From contig JBMNVL010000053.1 in assembly GCA_050946775.1 (NCBI GenBank), forward strand, positions 1 through 12,867: 12,867 bases of DNA, written 5' to 3'. The DNA comes from UMGS1474 sp050946775 (GTDB lineage: Bacteria; Bacillota; Clostridia; Oscillospirales; Acutalibacteraceae). The notes below the pieces were generated by a model. That model saw nothing but the letters and a program-made list of their open reading frames with translations, searched no databases and was not told the origin of the DNA. This document shows positions 6,628 through 12,867 of the stretch, one piece after another. Each line of letters begins with the position of its first letter. The first letter of the stretch is position 1. Position numbers and translations under genes: made by a program.

Positions 6628-9600
6628 ATGAACAAACACGGATCCGTCCGCCGGTGGATCGCGGCGGTCAGCACCTTGTTGCTGCTGCTGACGGTCATGA
6701 CGCCTTTCGGGGCGCTGGCGGAACAAAACCCCGACGGATACGAGGAAGTGCTGCGCTTTTCCCGGTTTGAGCGGGAAACGGTCAGCGGCAACGTCGGCGA
6801 TTTTATTTACGCCGACTGGACGCTGGCCGATCAGCAGCCCTTTGACATCACCGCAGGGCACGAACTGAAAAACCTGCGGCTGCAGCTCAAATTCACCCTG
6901 ACCGGTCCCGAGGGTCAGGTGGAAATGTCCACCACCTGGAACCGCAACGGCTGGATCAAGGTGCGTTCGCAGGACGAAAACGGCGAAAACAACTACGGCT
7001 GGTGGCTGCGTTCCGGCTCCACCTATCCGCTGCACCTGCACAGCGGGGAGAACGAGCTGCTCATCCCGCTGGTCAACGTCCCCGGTGACGGGTACGACGT
7101 CACCACGACCGGCACCATCAACTGGACCAAAGTCGACCGGTTGCTGATGGCGGTGCAGGGAAGGGATATCCATAACGGCGTGAGCGACCATAAGATGAAG
7201 GTCACCTACGCCGCCATCGTCGATATCGGCGAACAGCCCGATCCCGCGCCCACCATCCAGCTGCCCACCATCTTCAGCGATCAGATGATGATCCAGCAGG
7301 GCAAAGCCCAAAAGGTGTGGGGCAAGGGCGTCGCCGGCGAAACGGTCGACGTCACGCTGACCAAACAGGGCGACACGACCGCCCTGCAGCACAAGAGCGC
7401 CACCGTCGGCGCCGACGGCAAATGGAGCGTGTCGCTCGATCCCATGGCCGCGGGTTATCAGGAATACGCCATGACGGTCACCTCCTCCGACGGCGGCACC
7501 GTGACCGGACGCACCGTCGTGTCCCATATCCTGGTGGGCGAAGTCTGGGTGGCGGCCGGTCAGTCGAATATGCAGATGCCGGTCGGCAACGAACTGTACG
7601 CCGACGAGTACGCCGTGCAGGCGGTGCAGTCGGCCAACGGCCAATACATCCGTCTGTACGAGGAACCGAATATGCCCTTCGGCAGCGCCGCGCAGCCGCT
7701 TGATCCCGAAGACGACGTTCCCGGCGCTTACTGGGGCGCCGGCAACAACGACGGCGACGTGCTGGCGGTGTCGGCGGTCGGTTACCATTTCGCCCAGGCG
7801 ATGCAGGAAAAACTGGATATCCCGGTGGGCATCCTGTACACCCCGGTGGGCGGCTCGGTGATCGAGGCGTGGATCCCCCGTGAGGCGGTGGACGCCGACG
7901 CCGAGTACAAAGCCTTTTTGAAGAGTCTGAACAAATACTGCGACGAGAACAACTGGCCGGCACAGCCCAACCGGCAGAGCGCCTTCTACAACCAGAAGAT
8001 CGGCCCGCTCAAGGGCTACAACGCCGCCGGCGTGATCTGGTACCAGGGCGAAAGCAACGAAAACGAGGGCGATATGTACGACCACGCGCTTGCGCTGATG
8101 CGCCGCACCTGGAACGACGTCTTCGGCTTCACCGGCGGGGAGAATATCCCCTTCGTTTACACCATGGTCGAGCCGTGGATCACCCATCTGGAGGATCCCC
8201 AGCATCTGGCCTATCTGGCCGAGGGAATGTCGGACGCGCAGCGGGACAACGACGCCGACATGGCGATGATCGGCATCTACGATCTGCCGCTGTATTTCCT
8301 GGACCGCAACGGCAATTCCTCCGACCCGATTCATCCCCGGGTCAAAGAGCCGGTCGGCCGCCGGTTTGCCGACGCGGCTTATAACCTGGTTTACGATGAC
8401 ACCGGCGCCGAATACACCGCGCCGCTGTACCAAAGCCATACCCCGGTCGATACCGACGCCGACGGGCTGAACGACGCCATCGACGTCACCTTCACCCACG
8501 TGGGCGACGGGCTGGACGTGATCGACCCGCTGTATGAGGACGATCCGTTCGGCGTCAACAAGGGCGACGGGCTGGAGGTAATCAGCGAGACCGACGACGT
8601 CCACGGCTTTGCCATCGCCGGCACCGGCGGGATCTACGTCAACGCCAAGGCGAAAATCATCGGCAAGGACACCGTCCGCGTCTGGAGCGACGGGTTGAAA
8701 AATCCCACCAACGTCACCTATAACTTCGTGTCCTATTACGTCGGCGGCACCCTGAAAAACTCTTTGGGCATTCCGGCGATCCCCTTCCGCAGCGACCGCT
8801 CGGATACCGCGGCTTACTGGAACGCGCAGGATTGGACCTACGCCGACGCCAATATCTGGACCTGCTACACCAAGACGGTCAACAACAGCACCCTCAACTG
8901 GGCGAGCTTTGAGGACGCCTGGAAGGTGTCCGGCGGCTCGTGGAGTTACGATCCCGCGATCAAAGCCGAAGGCCGCGCCTCCGTCAAGGCGGCGTATACC
9001 CCGGCCAACGGCACCGCCGGCATTGGCCCGGTGCTCGGGATGCGCAACGTCACCAATCAGTTTGAAAACTTCGACACCGTCAGCGTGGCGGTCAAAAACG
9101 GCGACGCCCGCGCCAAAACGCTGGCGCTGAACGTCACCTCCGCCGGCAAGGTCTACACCGCCGCCACGGTGGAAAACTTCGCGGCGCAGGCCGCCAAACA
9201 GGCAGATATTCCCGCCTCGGGTGATTTCGCTGTTTACACCTTCAGCCTGCGGGATCTGACCGACGACAAGGGCGCCGCGATCGACGATCCCGACGCCATC
9301 CTCAAAAACGTCGACGATCTGACCTTCGCGGTGGGCGATACCGCCGCCGGTACGGTGTGGGTGGACGACGTGTCCTTCGGATTCTTGTACGATCTGAACG
9401 CCGACAAGTCTCTGCTGAAAGCCGAACTGCAACAGACGGTGGACGCGTCGCTGTATACCGCCGAATCCCTGGCCGCTTATCAGACGGCGAAAGAGGCGGC
9501 GCAGAGCGTGCTGGACGACCCGGTGGCCACCCAAAGCCAGATCGACCGGATGACCCAAACTCTCAAACAGACCCGCCGCTCTCTGGCGGAGATCAGCGCC

Positions 9601-11652
9601 GTGGCCACCTTCTCGAAGTTCCAGAAAACCATCGAGATGGGCCACAACGGCATCCAGAGCATCTACGTTGACTGGACCTTCGGCGACAATACCCCCATCG
9701 ATCTGACCCCGTATGATATGGAGCAGCTGCGGCTGCAGATCCGCTTCCATCTGGTCAAGCCCGACGACGTGGAGGAAGTCCCGTCGGTCTTCAACAATTA
9801 CGGCTTCATCAAACTGCGTTCGGCGGACACTCCCGGTGAGAACAACTACGGCTGGCTCTTTTCCACCGCGGCGGACAACGCCATCAAGCTCCATTCCGGC
9901 GAAAACCAGCTGTCTCTGCCGCTGGTCAGCCATGCCGGCGACGGCTACTCCATCCTGCGCACCGGCGAGATGGATTGGTCGCAGGTCAACCGGATCATGA
10001 TGATGATCTCCAGCCCGGTGATGAACGGCCGCACCGGCGAGTTTGCCGTCACCATCGAGGACGTCAAGGTGGTGGATCTGTCGGTTGTCGGCGCCAAAAA
10101 GGACGCGCTGCGCACCCTGATCGCCCAGCCGGTCAACACCTCCGGCGACGCCGATAAGGTCGCCGCCTACAACCGCACCAAGACCGCGGCGCAGGCGATG
10201 CTGGACGACGAGTTTGCCACCCTGTCCGACGTGGCGGCGATGATCGGCAAAATGCAGACCGCCATCGACGTGCTGGACGGCGCCGCTTTTACCGCGGCGG
10301 ATAAATCCGCCTTGCGGGAGCTGGTCGACGAGCAGCTCAACGAAAGCCGGTATACGCCGGCCACCTGGAAGATCTACGCCGAAGCCAAAGCGGCGGCCGA
10401 GCGGGTGCTGGCGGACGATTACGCCGTTCAAAGCGAAGTCGACGACGCTTACGGCGATCTGCGGATGGCTCGTTCCGGGCTGGCGCTTAAGGCGCCGCTG
10501 GATACCGCCCGGCTGGAAGAATTGCTGGCGGAGACCATCGATCTGTCGCTCTATACCGATACCTCGGTGCAGACCTATCAGGAGGCGATTGCCGCCGGTC
10601 AGCGTCTGCTTGAAAATGACGACGCCACTCAGGCGCGAATCAACAACGCCGTCAAGGATATCGAGGAAGCCAAATCGCTGCTGAAAGTGAAACAGGCCGG
10701 CGATCCGACCGATATCCGCCTCACCTTCTCGGGCAACAACGGCACCTTCACCAGCTTGCTGTACGGCAGCCAGTTCTACACCAACTGGCACGTGGCGGAC
10801 GGTTATCCCGCAAGCGGCACCGCCGGCGGCGGCGCGGATCTGTCCGGCTCGGCCGACAACGGCGCCAACCGCAACCTGGCGCTGAAAGCGACCGTTACCT
10901 TCACCGCTCTCGGCGGTCAGACGGTCGATTTCTCCACCGCCTTCACCCAGATGGGCTTCCGGCTGCGTTCCTCCCAGATCAAGGGCGCCAACCGGGAAGC
11001 GCAGTTCTATTTCCTGCGCGCCGCCGACGCGGTGATCAACGACGGCGTGATCGAGGTGGAGATCCCGCTGTCGGCGATCACCACCGCCAACATCGACTGG
11101 GCCGACGTCAAAGAGCTCAACGTCTTCTGCGAGGTCGCGCAGGCCTATCGCACCGACCCGAACGCCAACTGTCAGGCCTTCACCTTCACCCTGGCCAACG
11201 CCCGCATCGAGGCGATGAGCGATCTTCCGCCGGCGCCGGCGGTGGATACCGCGGCGCTGGAGCAGGCGATCGCCGCGGCCGAGGCGAAGCTGACCGACGA
11301 TAAGACCTACACCGATGCGTCGCTGTCGGCGCTGAACGCCGCCCTGTCCGCGGCGAAAGCGCTCGGGGACACCGCCACGCAGGAGCAGGTGGACGCCGCG
11401 GCGCAGGCGCTTAACGCGGCGATCACCGGGCTGGAAGAAGTGCCCGCCGTCGTGACGACGCCCGGCGACGTGGACGGCAAGGACGGCGTCACCGCTGCCG
11501 ACGCCTTGATGGCGCTGCAGGCCGCCACCGGCAAGATCAATCTTACCGATGAGCAAGCCGCGGCCGCCGACGTGGACGGCAAGGACGGCGTCACCGCTGC
11601 TGACGCGCTGGCGATCCTGCAGTTTGCCACCGGCAAAATCACGGCGTTCTGA
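6628..11652 (+). CDS. Secreted dockerin protein: SASA-type (sialate O-acetylesterase-like) carbohydrate esterase
   Basis: A 1674-aa secreted esterase. The ATG at 6628 is chosen because AGGAGG (6615-6620) lies 7 bases upstream and a signal peptide follows (hydrophobic 10-27, cleavage after ALA at 29-31). An upstream in-frame TTG would overlap the promoter. Modules: unnamed beta module A 39-200; SASA esterase with N-terminal beta domain about 208-722 (LPTIFSDQMM 212-221; nucleophile Ser313 in GQSN; WYQGESN 471-477; Asp566 and His569 in DPIHP); CBM-like jelly roll about 757-920 (FEDAW to WVDDVSF); FIVAR-like 923-988; beta module B 989-1153; three FIVAR-like units 1154-1218, 1220-1287 and 1290-1354; beta module C 1360-1531; FIVAR-like 1539-1604; dockerin 1612-1674. 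The family removes O-acetyl groups from sialic acid or from plant glycans such as xylan. Beside a GH28-like dockerin protein, plant-glycan deacetylation is the better guess. Fold and triad are clear; substrate is not. Confidence 0.88.
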   Translation: MNKHGSVRRWIAAVSTLLLLLTVMTPFGALAEQNPDGYEEVLRFSRFERETVSGNVGDFIYADWTLADQQPFDITAGHELKNLRLQLKFTLTGPEGQVEMSTTWNRNGWIKVRSQDENGENNYGWWLRSGSTYPLHLHSGENELLIPLVNVPGDGYDVTTTGTINWTKVDRLLMAVQGRDIHNGVSDHKMKVTYAAIVDIGEQPDPAPTIQLPTIFSDQMMIQQGKAQKVWGKGVAGETVDVTLTKQGDTTALQHKSATVGADGKWSVSLDPMAAGYQEYAMTVTSSDGGTVTGRTVVSHILVGEVWVAAGQSNMQMPVGNELYADEYAVQAVQSANGQYIRLYEEPNMPFGSAAQPLDPEDDVPGAYWGAGNNDGDVLAVSAVGYHFAQAMQEKLDIPVGILYTPVGGSVIEAWIPREAVDADAEYKAFLKSLNKYCDENNWPAQPNRQSAFYNQKIGPLKGYNAAGVIWYQGESNENEGDMYDHALALMRRTWNDVFGFTGGENIPFVYTMVEPWITHLEDPQHLAYLAEGMSDAQRDNDADMAMIGIYDLPLYFLDRNGNSSDPIHPRVKEPVGRRFADAAYNLVYDDTGAEYTAPLYQSHTPVDTDADGLNDAIDVTFTHVGDGLDVIDPLYEDDPFGVNKGDGLEVISETDDVHGFAIAGTGGIYVNAKAKIIGKDTVRVWSDGLKNPTNVTYNFVSYYVGGTLKNSLGIPAIPFRSDRSDTAAYWNAQDWTYADANIWTCYTKTVNNSTLNWASFEDAWKVSGGSWSYDPAIKAEGRASVKAAYTPANGTAGIGPVLGMRNVTNQFENFDTVSVAVKNGDARAKTLALNVTSAGKVYTAATVENFAAQAAKQADIPASGDFAVYTFSLRDLTDDKGAAIDDPDAILKNVDDLTFAVGDTAAGTVWVDDVSFGFLYDLNADKSLLKAELQQTVDASLYTAESLAAYQTAKEAAQSVLDDPVATQSQIDRMTQTLKQTRRSLAEISAVATFSKFQKTIEMGHNGIQSIYVDWTFGDNTPIDLTPYDMEQLRLQIRFHLVKPDDVEEVPSVFNNYGFIKLRSADTPGENNYGWLFSTAADNAIKLHSGENQLSLPLVSHAGDGYSILRTGEMDWSQVNRIMMMISSPVMNGRTGEFAVTIEDVKVVDLSVVGAKKDALRTLIAQPVNTSGDADKVAAYNRTKTAAQAMLDDEFATLSDVAAMIGKMQTAIDVLDGAAFTAADKSALRELVDEQLNESRYTPATWKIYAEAKAAAERVLADDYAVQSEVDDAYGDLRMARSGLALKAPLDTARLEELLAETIDLSLYTDTSVQTYQEAIAAGQRLLENDDATQARINNAVKDIEEAKSLLKVKQAGDPTDIRLTFSGNNGTFTSLLYGSQFYTNWHVADGYPASGTAGGGADLSGSADNGANRNLALKATVTFTALGGQTVDFSTAFTQMGFRLRSSQIKGANREAQFYFLRAADAVINDGVIEVEIPLSAITTANIDWADVKELNVFCEVAQAYRTDPNANCQAFTFTLANARIEAMSDLPPAPAVDTAALEQAIAAAEAKLTDDKTYTDASLSALNAALSAAKALGDTATQEQVDAAAQALNAAITGLEEVPAVVTTPGDVDGKDGVTAADALMALQAATGKINLTDEQAAAADVDGKDGVTAADALAILQFATGKITAF
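6742..7227 (+). repeat. Unnamed beta module, copy A (second large protein, residues 39-200)
   Basis: The N-terminal copy, directly after the signal peptide and before the esterase. It has Y-A-D-W (61-64), G-W-I-K-V-R-S (108-114), E-N-N-Y-G-W (120-125), L-H-S-G-E-N (137-142) and N-W-T-K-V (165-169). The last three motifs recur almost exactly in copy B and are absent from the other two copies, defining a subtype. Function unknown; probably glycan binding. Confidence 0.72.
9592..10086 (+). repeat. Unnamed beta module, copy B (second large protein, residues 989-1153)
   Basis: The same subtype as copy A: Y-V-D-W (1013-1016), G-F-I-K-L-R-S (1059-1065), E-N-N-Y-G-W (1071-1076), L-H-S-G-E-N (1088-1093) and D-W-S-Q-V (1116-1120). 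FIVAR-like helical units flank it on both sides, so it looks like a rigid-arm-mounted accessory domain. Confidence 0.72.
10705..11220 (+). repeat. Unnamed beta module, copy C (second large protein, residues 1360-1531)
   Basis: The subtype shared with the first large protein: L-L-Y-G, Y-T-N-W (1384-1387), D-L-S-G, N-G-A-N-R-N-L, G-F-R-L-R-S (1443-1448), E-V-E-I-P-L and I-D-W-A-D-V (1489-1494). It is followed by one FIVAR-like unit and the dockerin, the same order as at the end of the first protein. Confidence 0.72.
11461..11649 (+). other. C-terminal dockerin of the second large protein
   Basis: Two almost identical F-hand-like repeats with the loop DVDGKDGVTAAD, each followed by ADALxxLQxATGKI. 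Loop positions 1, 3 and 12 are Asp and position 5 is Lys, with an Asp at position 6 instead. Recognition positions 10-11 are Ala-Ala in both repeats. The near symmetry would allow binding to a cohesin in either of two orientations, as known for classical type I dockerins. Confidence 0.9.
11466..11498 (+). repeat. 33-bp direct repeat in the dockerin, copy 1 (copy 2 at 11568-11600)
   Basis: Thirty-three identical bases encode the calcium loop DVDGKDGVTAA in both F-hand repeats of the dockerin, exactly 102 bases (34 codons) apart. Recombination between them would delete one repeat in frame. The identity suggests a recent internal duplication or gene conversion. Confidence 0.85.
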
Positions 11653-11673
11653 TCCATAGCTCCAAACGCAAAC

Positions 11674-11708
11674 AGCCCGCCCGATCCAACCGGATCGGGC
11701 GGGCTTTT
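11674..11708 (+). terminator. Rho-independent terminator after the SASA-type esterase gene
   Basis: A 14-bp perfect stem (11674-11687 with 11692-11705) around an AACC loop, running into TTTT. It starts 21 bases past the stop codon and faces the minus-strand terminator at 11720-11745, so read-through between the convergent units is blocked both ways. Confidence 0.9.
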
Positions 11709-11719
11709 GCGGTGATAAC

Positions 11720-11745
11720 AAAAAAGGAGCAGGCGAGCCTGCTCC
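11720..11745 (-). terminator. Rho-independent terminator of the minus-strand hypothetical gene
   Basis: GGAGCAGG (11726-11733) pairs with CCTGCTCC (11738-11745) around a 4-base loop. On the minus strand the stem runs into six T (11720-11725). It begins 8 bases after that gene's stop codon. Confidence 0.88.
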
Positions 11746-11753
11746 GGTGCGTA

Positions 11754-12437
11754 TTAAGAATGGTAGAGATTTTTGATTCTTTTATTCCGGCAATCAACAA
11801 ACTTGATGCAGTTATCTTTATATAAAAGATACTCCTCCGGTGTTGCAGGAAGAACTTTAACACCGAATTCCTCAAATGGGTGCAGGAATTTAACGCTTCC
11901 ATCGGGGTTAATCAAATCATTGAGCAAGAAGAAATCCACATATCCTAGAAAACTGCCGAACAAGTTGAAAAATGAGTCATATCGGGATAAGCATTCAAAT
12001 AACGGGCTTTGTTCGTTACGATAGTATCTTCTGATGCATTCCAAAGTCAAATCAATTCTATCACGAATTTGACTGTTCATCCCTCGCGCACCGTTAATAG
12101 TTGGTTTTCCGTTGATTCTGTTTCTCGGAAAAATCAACATTCCGCCGATCGTATATGATTTATATTTAAAATCTTGGATAATCTTTGGATCAATCTGCTG
12201 AATTATGTATTGATAAAAATCCCAGCTGCTAAATGTATGAATAATTGAATCACTGGAAAAGTGAAATTCACCAACATTTGATGTATTGTTCAACTGGTCA
12301 TCCAATATAAACATTCCACCGGTTGGGAGCTTTTTACTCCATAGATTTTGATGATATTGACGCAATGTTGGACTATGAGAGTCTGGATCTTTACCTTTCG
12401 AATCTGTCCTAAAATCAAAAGCAGTATCAATACGCAT
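11754..12437 (-). CDS. Conserved protein of unknown function (DUF6994-like)
   Basis: A 227-aa protein with no signal peptide or membrane segment, so probably cytosolic. It resembles, from memory, the bacterial DUF6994 family: N-terminal MRIDTxFDFRTD, then GKDPDSHSPTLRQYHQNLWS (15-34), SYTIGGMLIFPRNRINGKP (94-112), TINGARG (113-119), DRIDLTLECIRRYY (126-139) and an aromatic-rich FGSFLGYVDFFLLNDL (160-175). Length and start agree with that family, and no catalytic motif is recognised. The start ATG (complement of 12435-12437) has AGGTGA at 12442-12447 upstream. It has its own promoter and terminator. Its DNA is clearly AT-richer (roughly 35-40% GC by eye) than the two large genes (around 65%), which suggests acquisition by transfer. 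No functional link to the dockerin proteins is visible. Confidence 0.8.
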   Translation of the reverse strand: MRIDTAFDFRTDSKGKDPDSHSPTLRQYHQNLWSKKLPTGGMFILDDQLNNTSNVGEFHFSSDSIIHTFSSWDFYQYIIQQIDPKIIQDFKYKSYTIGGMLIFPRNRINGKPTINGARGMNSQIRDRIDLTLECIRRYYRNEQSPLFECLSRYDSFFNLFGSFLGYVDFFLLNDLINPDGSVKFLHPFEEFGVKVLPATPEEYLLYKDNCIKFVDCRNKRIKNLYHS

Positions 12438-12469
12438 TTTATCACCTGGTTTTTATTCGTGTTGAGAAT

Positions 12470-12498
12470 ATTATATCATATACGGTTTCAAAACACAA
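12470..12498 (-). promoter_or_regulatory. Promoter of the minus-strand hypothetical gene
   Basis: On the minus strand, TATAAT (complement of 12470-12475) has an extended TGA before it, and TTGTGT (complement of 12493-12498) lies 17 bases upstream as the -35. The transcript would start near 12463, giving a short leader of about 25 bases. Confidence 0.75.
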
Positions 12499-12505
12499 CC
12501 GAAGC

Positions 12506-12548
12506 AAAAAATACGAGTGGTCATAACTCGAATCCGTTATGACCACTC
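12506..12548 (-). terminator. Minus-strand terminator upstream of the hypothetical gene
   Basis: GAGTGGTCATAAC (12515-12527) is a perfect 13-bp inverted repeat of 12536-12548 around an 8-base loop. On the minus strand the hairpin is followed by GTATTTTTTG, fitting a rho-independent terminator. It lies just upstream of the promoter at 12470-12498, so it would end a transcript coming from the hairpin region or from beyond the right edge. Confidence 0.75.
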
Positions 12549-12558
12549 TAAATGGCAG

Positions 12559-12736
12559 GGGCAAAAGGACTTGAAGTTGCCCTCTTGCGGTGTCCGAAAT
12601 GAAGTTTGCGCCTACGGCGCGAAGTGATGTTACGGCTATCGCCGTAGTGATGATTACCGCTAACGCGGTAAGTGATGAGATGTGTTCCTTTTCCACGCGC
12701 GATGCGCTCATCGCGTTCCGCAGAGCGGAACACATC
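12559..12736. repeat. Array of small hairpins with a repeated AGTGATG linker
   Basis: Successive hairpins: GGGCAA 12559-12564 with TTGCCC 12577-12582; GCGCC 12608-12612 with GGCGC 12616-12620; TACGGC 12631-12636 with GCCGTA 12641-12646; TTACCGC 12654-12660 with GCGGTAA 12665-12671; then a larger stem, 12679-12688 with 12727-12736 (10 bp), enclosing CGCGATG 12698-12704 with CATCGCG 12709-12715. AGTGATG follows the second, third and fourth hairpins at 12623, 12646 and 12671. The regular unit of hairpin plus linker looks like a REP/MITE-type non-coding repeat. The small open frames crossing it are repeat-derived and not believed. Confidence 0.7.
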
Positions 12737-12754
12737 GTTGAAAAAAGACACTTG

Positions 12755-12775
12755 CTTTAGAGTCGTACTCTAAAG
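12755..12775. repeat. Perfect 9-bp inverted repeat
   Basis: CTTTAGAGT (12755-12763) pairs with ACTCTAAAG (12767-12775) around CGT. No T-tract follows on either strand. It lies between the hairpin array and the plus-strand terminator, and may belong to the same element. Confidence 0.6.
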
Positions 12776-12796
12776 GACAGTTCTTTCGCAGGATAT

Positions 12797-12830
12797 GGCA
12801 TAGCCCACACGGGCTATGCCTTTTTCCTTT
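12797..12830 (+). terminator. Rho-independent terminator at the right end
   Basis: GGCATAGCCC (12797-12806) pairs with GGGCTATGCC (12811-12820) around ACAC and is followed by TTTTTCCTTT. It stops plus-strand transcription, although no plus-strand gene lies between 11652 and this point. It may end a non-coding transcript of the hairpin array, or be bound to a promoter not recognised here. Confidence 0.85.
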
Positions 12831-12867
12831 ATTCAAGCGGATTTCAGCGGTTTTTCTCGCATTTCTT

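Noticed and set aside
6514..11721. A 1735-codon open frame on the minus strand across the second large gene
   Set aside because: Same reasoning: antisense to a well-supported multimodular protein, biased composition, and it runs through the terminators and promoters of the plus strand.
12551..12600. A tRNA-like 3' end on the minus strand (TTCAAGT loop, then TGCCCCTGCCA)
   Set aside because: The T-stem does not pair, and there is no D-arm, anticodon arm or matching 5' acceptor strand upstream, where the hairpin array lies. At most it is a decayed fragment or chance.
12559..12736. A CRISPR array
   Set aside because: The repeated unit is only seven bases with unlike hairpins between. Spacers and repeats are not of CRISPR length, and no cas genes are present.
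12548..12751. Small open frames on the minus strand over the hairpin array (67 and 97 codons)
   Set aside because: They are made of the palindromic repeats, are Arg/Ser-rich, and have no convincing ribosome binding site or conserved motif.

Overview
The window looks like a chromosomal segment of a high-GC, plant-fibre-degrading Clostridia, most plausibly a gut member of the Oscillospirales/Ruminococcaceae. The grounds are two very large secreted multimodular proteins ending in type-I-like dockerins, strong Gram-positive ribosome binding sites (AGGAGG) and Firmicutes-style rho-independent terminators. The taxonomic reading is inference from composition and gene content.

Layout. Bases 1-120 hold a cluster of short GC-rich hairpins, perhaps the remnant of a mobile or REP-like element. 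Bases 121-314 hold the promoter region of the first gene, with an extended -10 and a near-perfect operator-like palindrome. The first gene (315-6458, +, 2047 aa) encodes a secreted chain with an SGNH/GDSL esterase, two CBM32-like modules, a beta domain resembling modules appended to pectinases, two LamG-like domains, a GH28-like beta-helix, FIVAR-like helical spacers, an unnamed beta module and a dockerin. A strong terminator follows. The second gene (6628-11652, +, 1674 aa) has its own promoter and encodes a secreted sialate-O-acetylesterase-type (SASA) esterase with three copies of the same unnamed beta module, five FIVAR-like spacers, a CBM-like domain and a dockerin. It also ends in a terminator. 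Back to back with that terminator is the minus-strand terminator of a low-GC, monocistronic conserved gene of unknown function (11754-12437, -). The right end (12438-12867) has no gene. It holds that gene's promoter, a minus-strand terminator, an array of small hairpins separated by a repeated AGTGATG linker, and a plus-strand terminator.

How they work together. Both large proteins carry signal peptides and closely similar C-terminal cassettes (beta module - FIVAR - dockerin). They are therefore likely exported and docked on the same cohesin-bearing scaffold or surface protein outside this window. An SGNH esterase fused to a GH28-like glycosidase, next to a SASA-type esterase, suggests combined deacetylation and backbone or side-chain cleavage of an acetylated plant polysaccharide, most likely pectin. 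The substrate is inferred, not shown. The most novel elements are the four-copy unnamed beta module and the GH28-like domain, which keeps its three catalytic-site aspartates but appears to lack the usual His and Arg-x-Lys subsites. The small low-GC gene and the flanking hairpin arrays look like a separate, possibly acquired segment.
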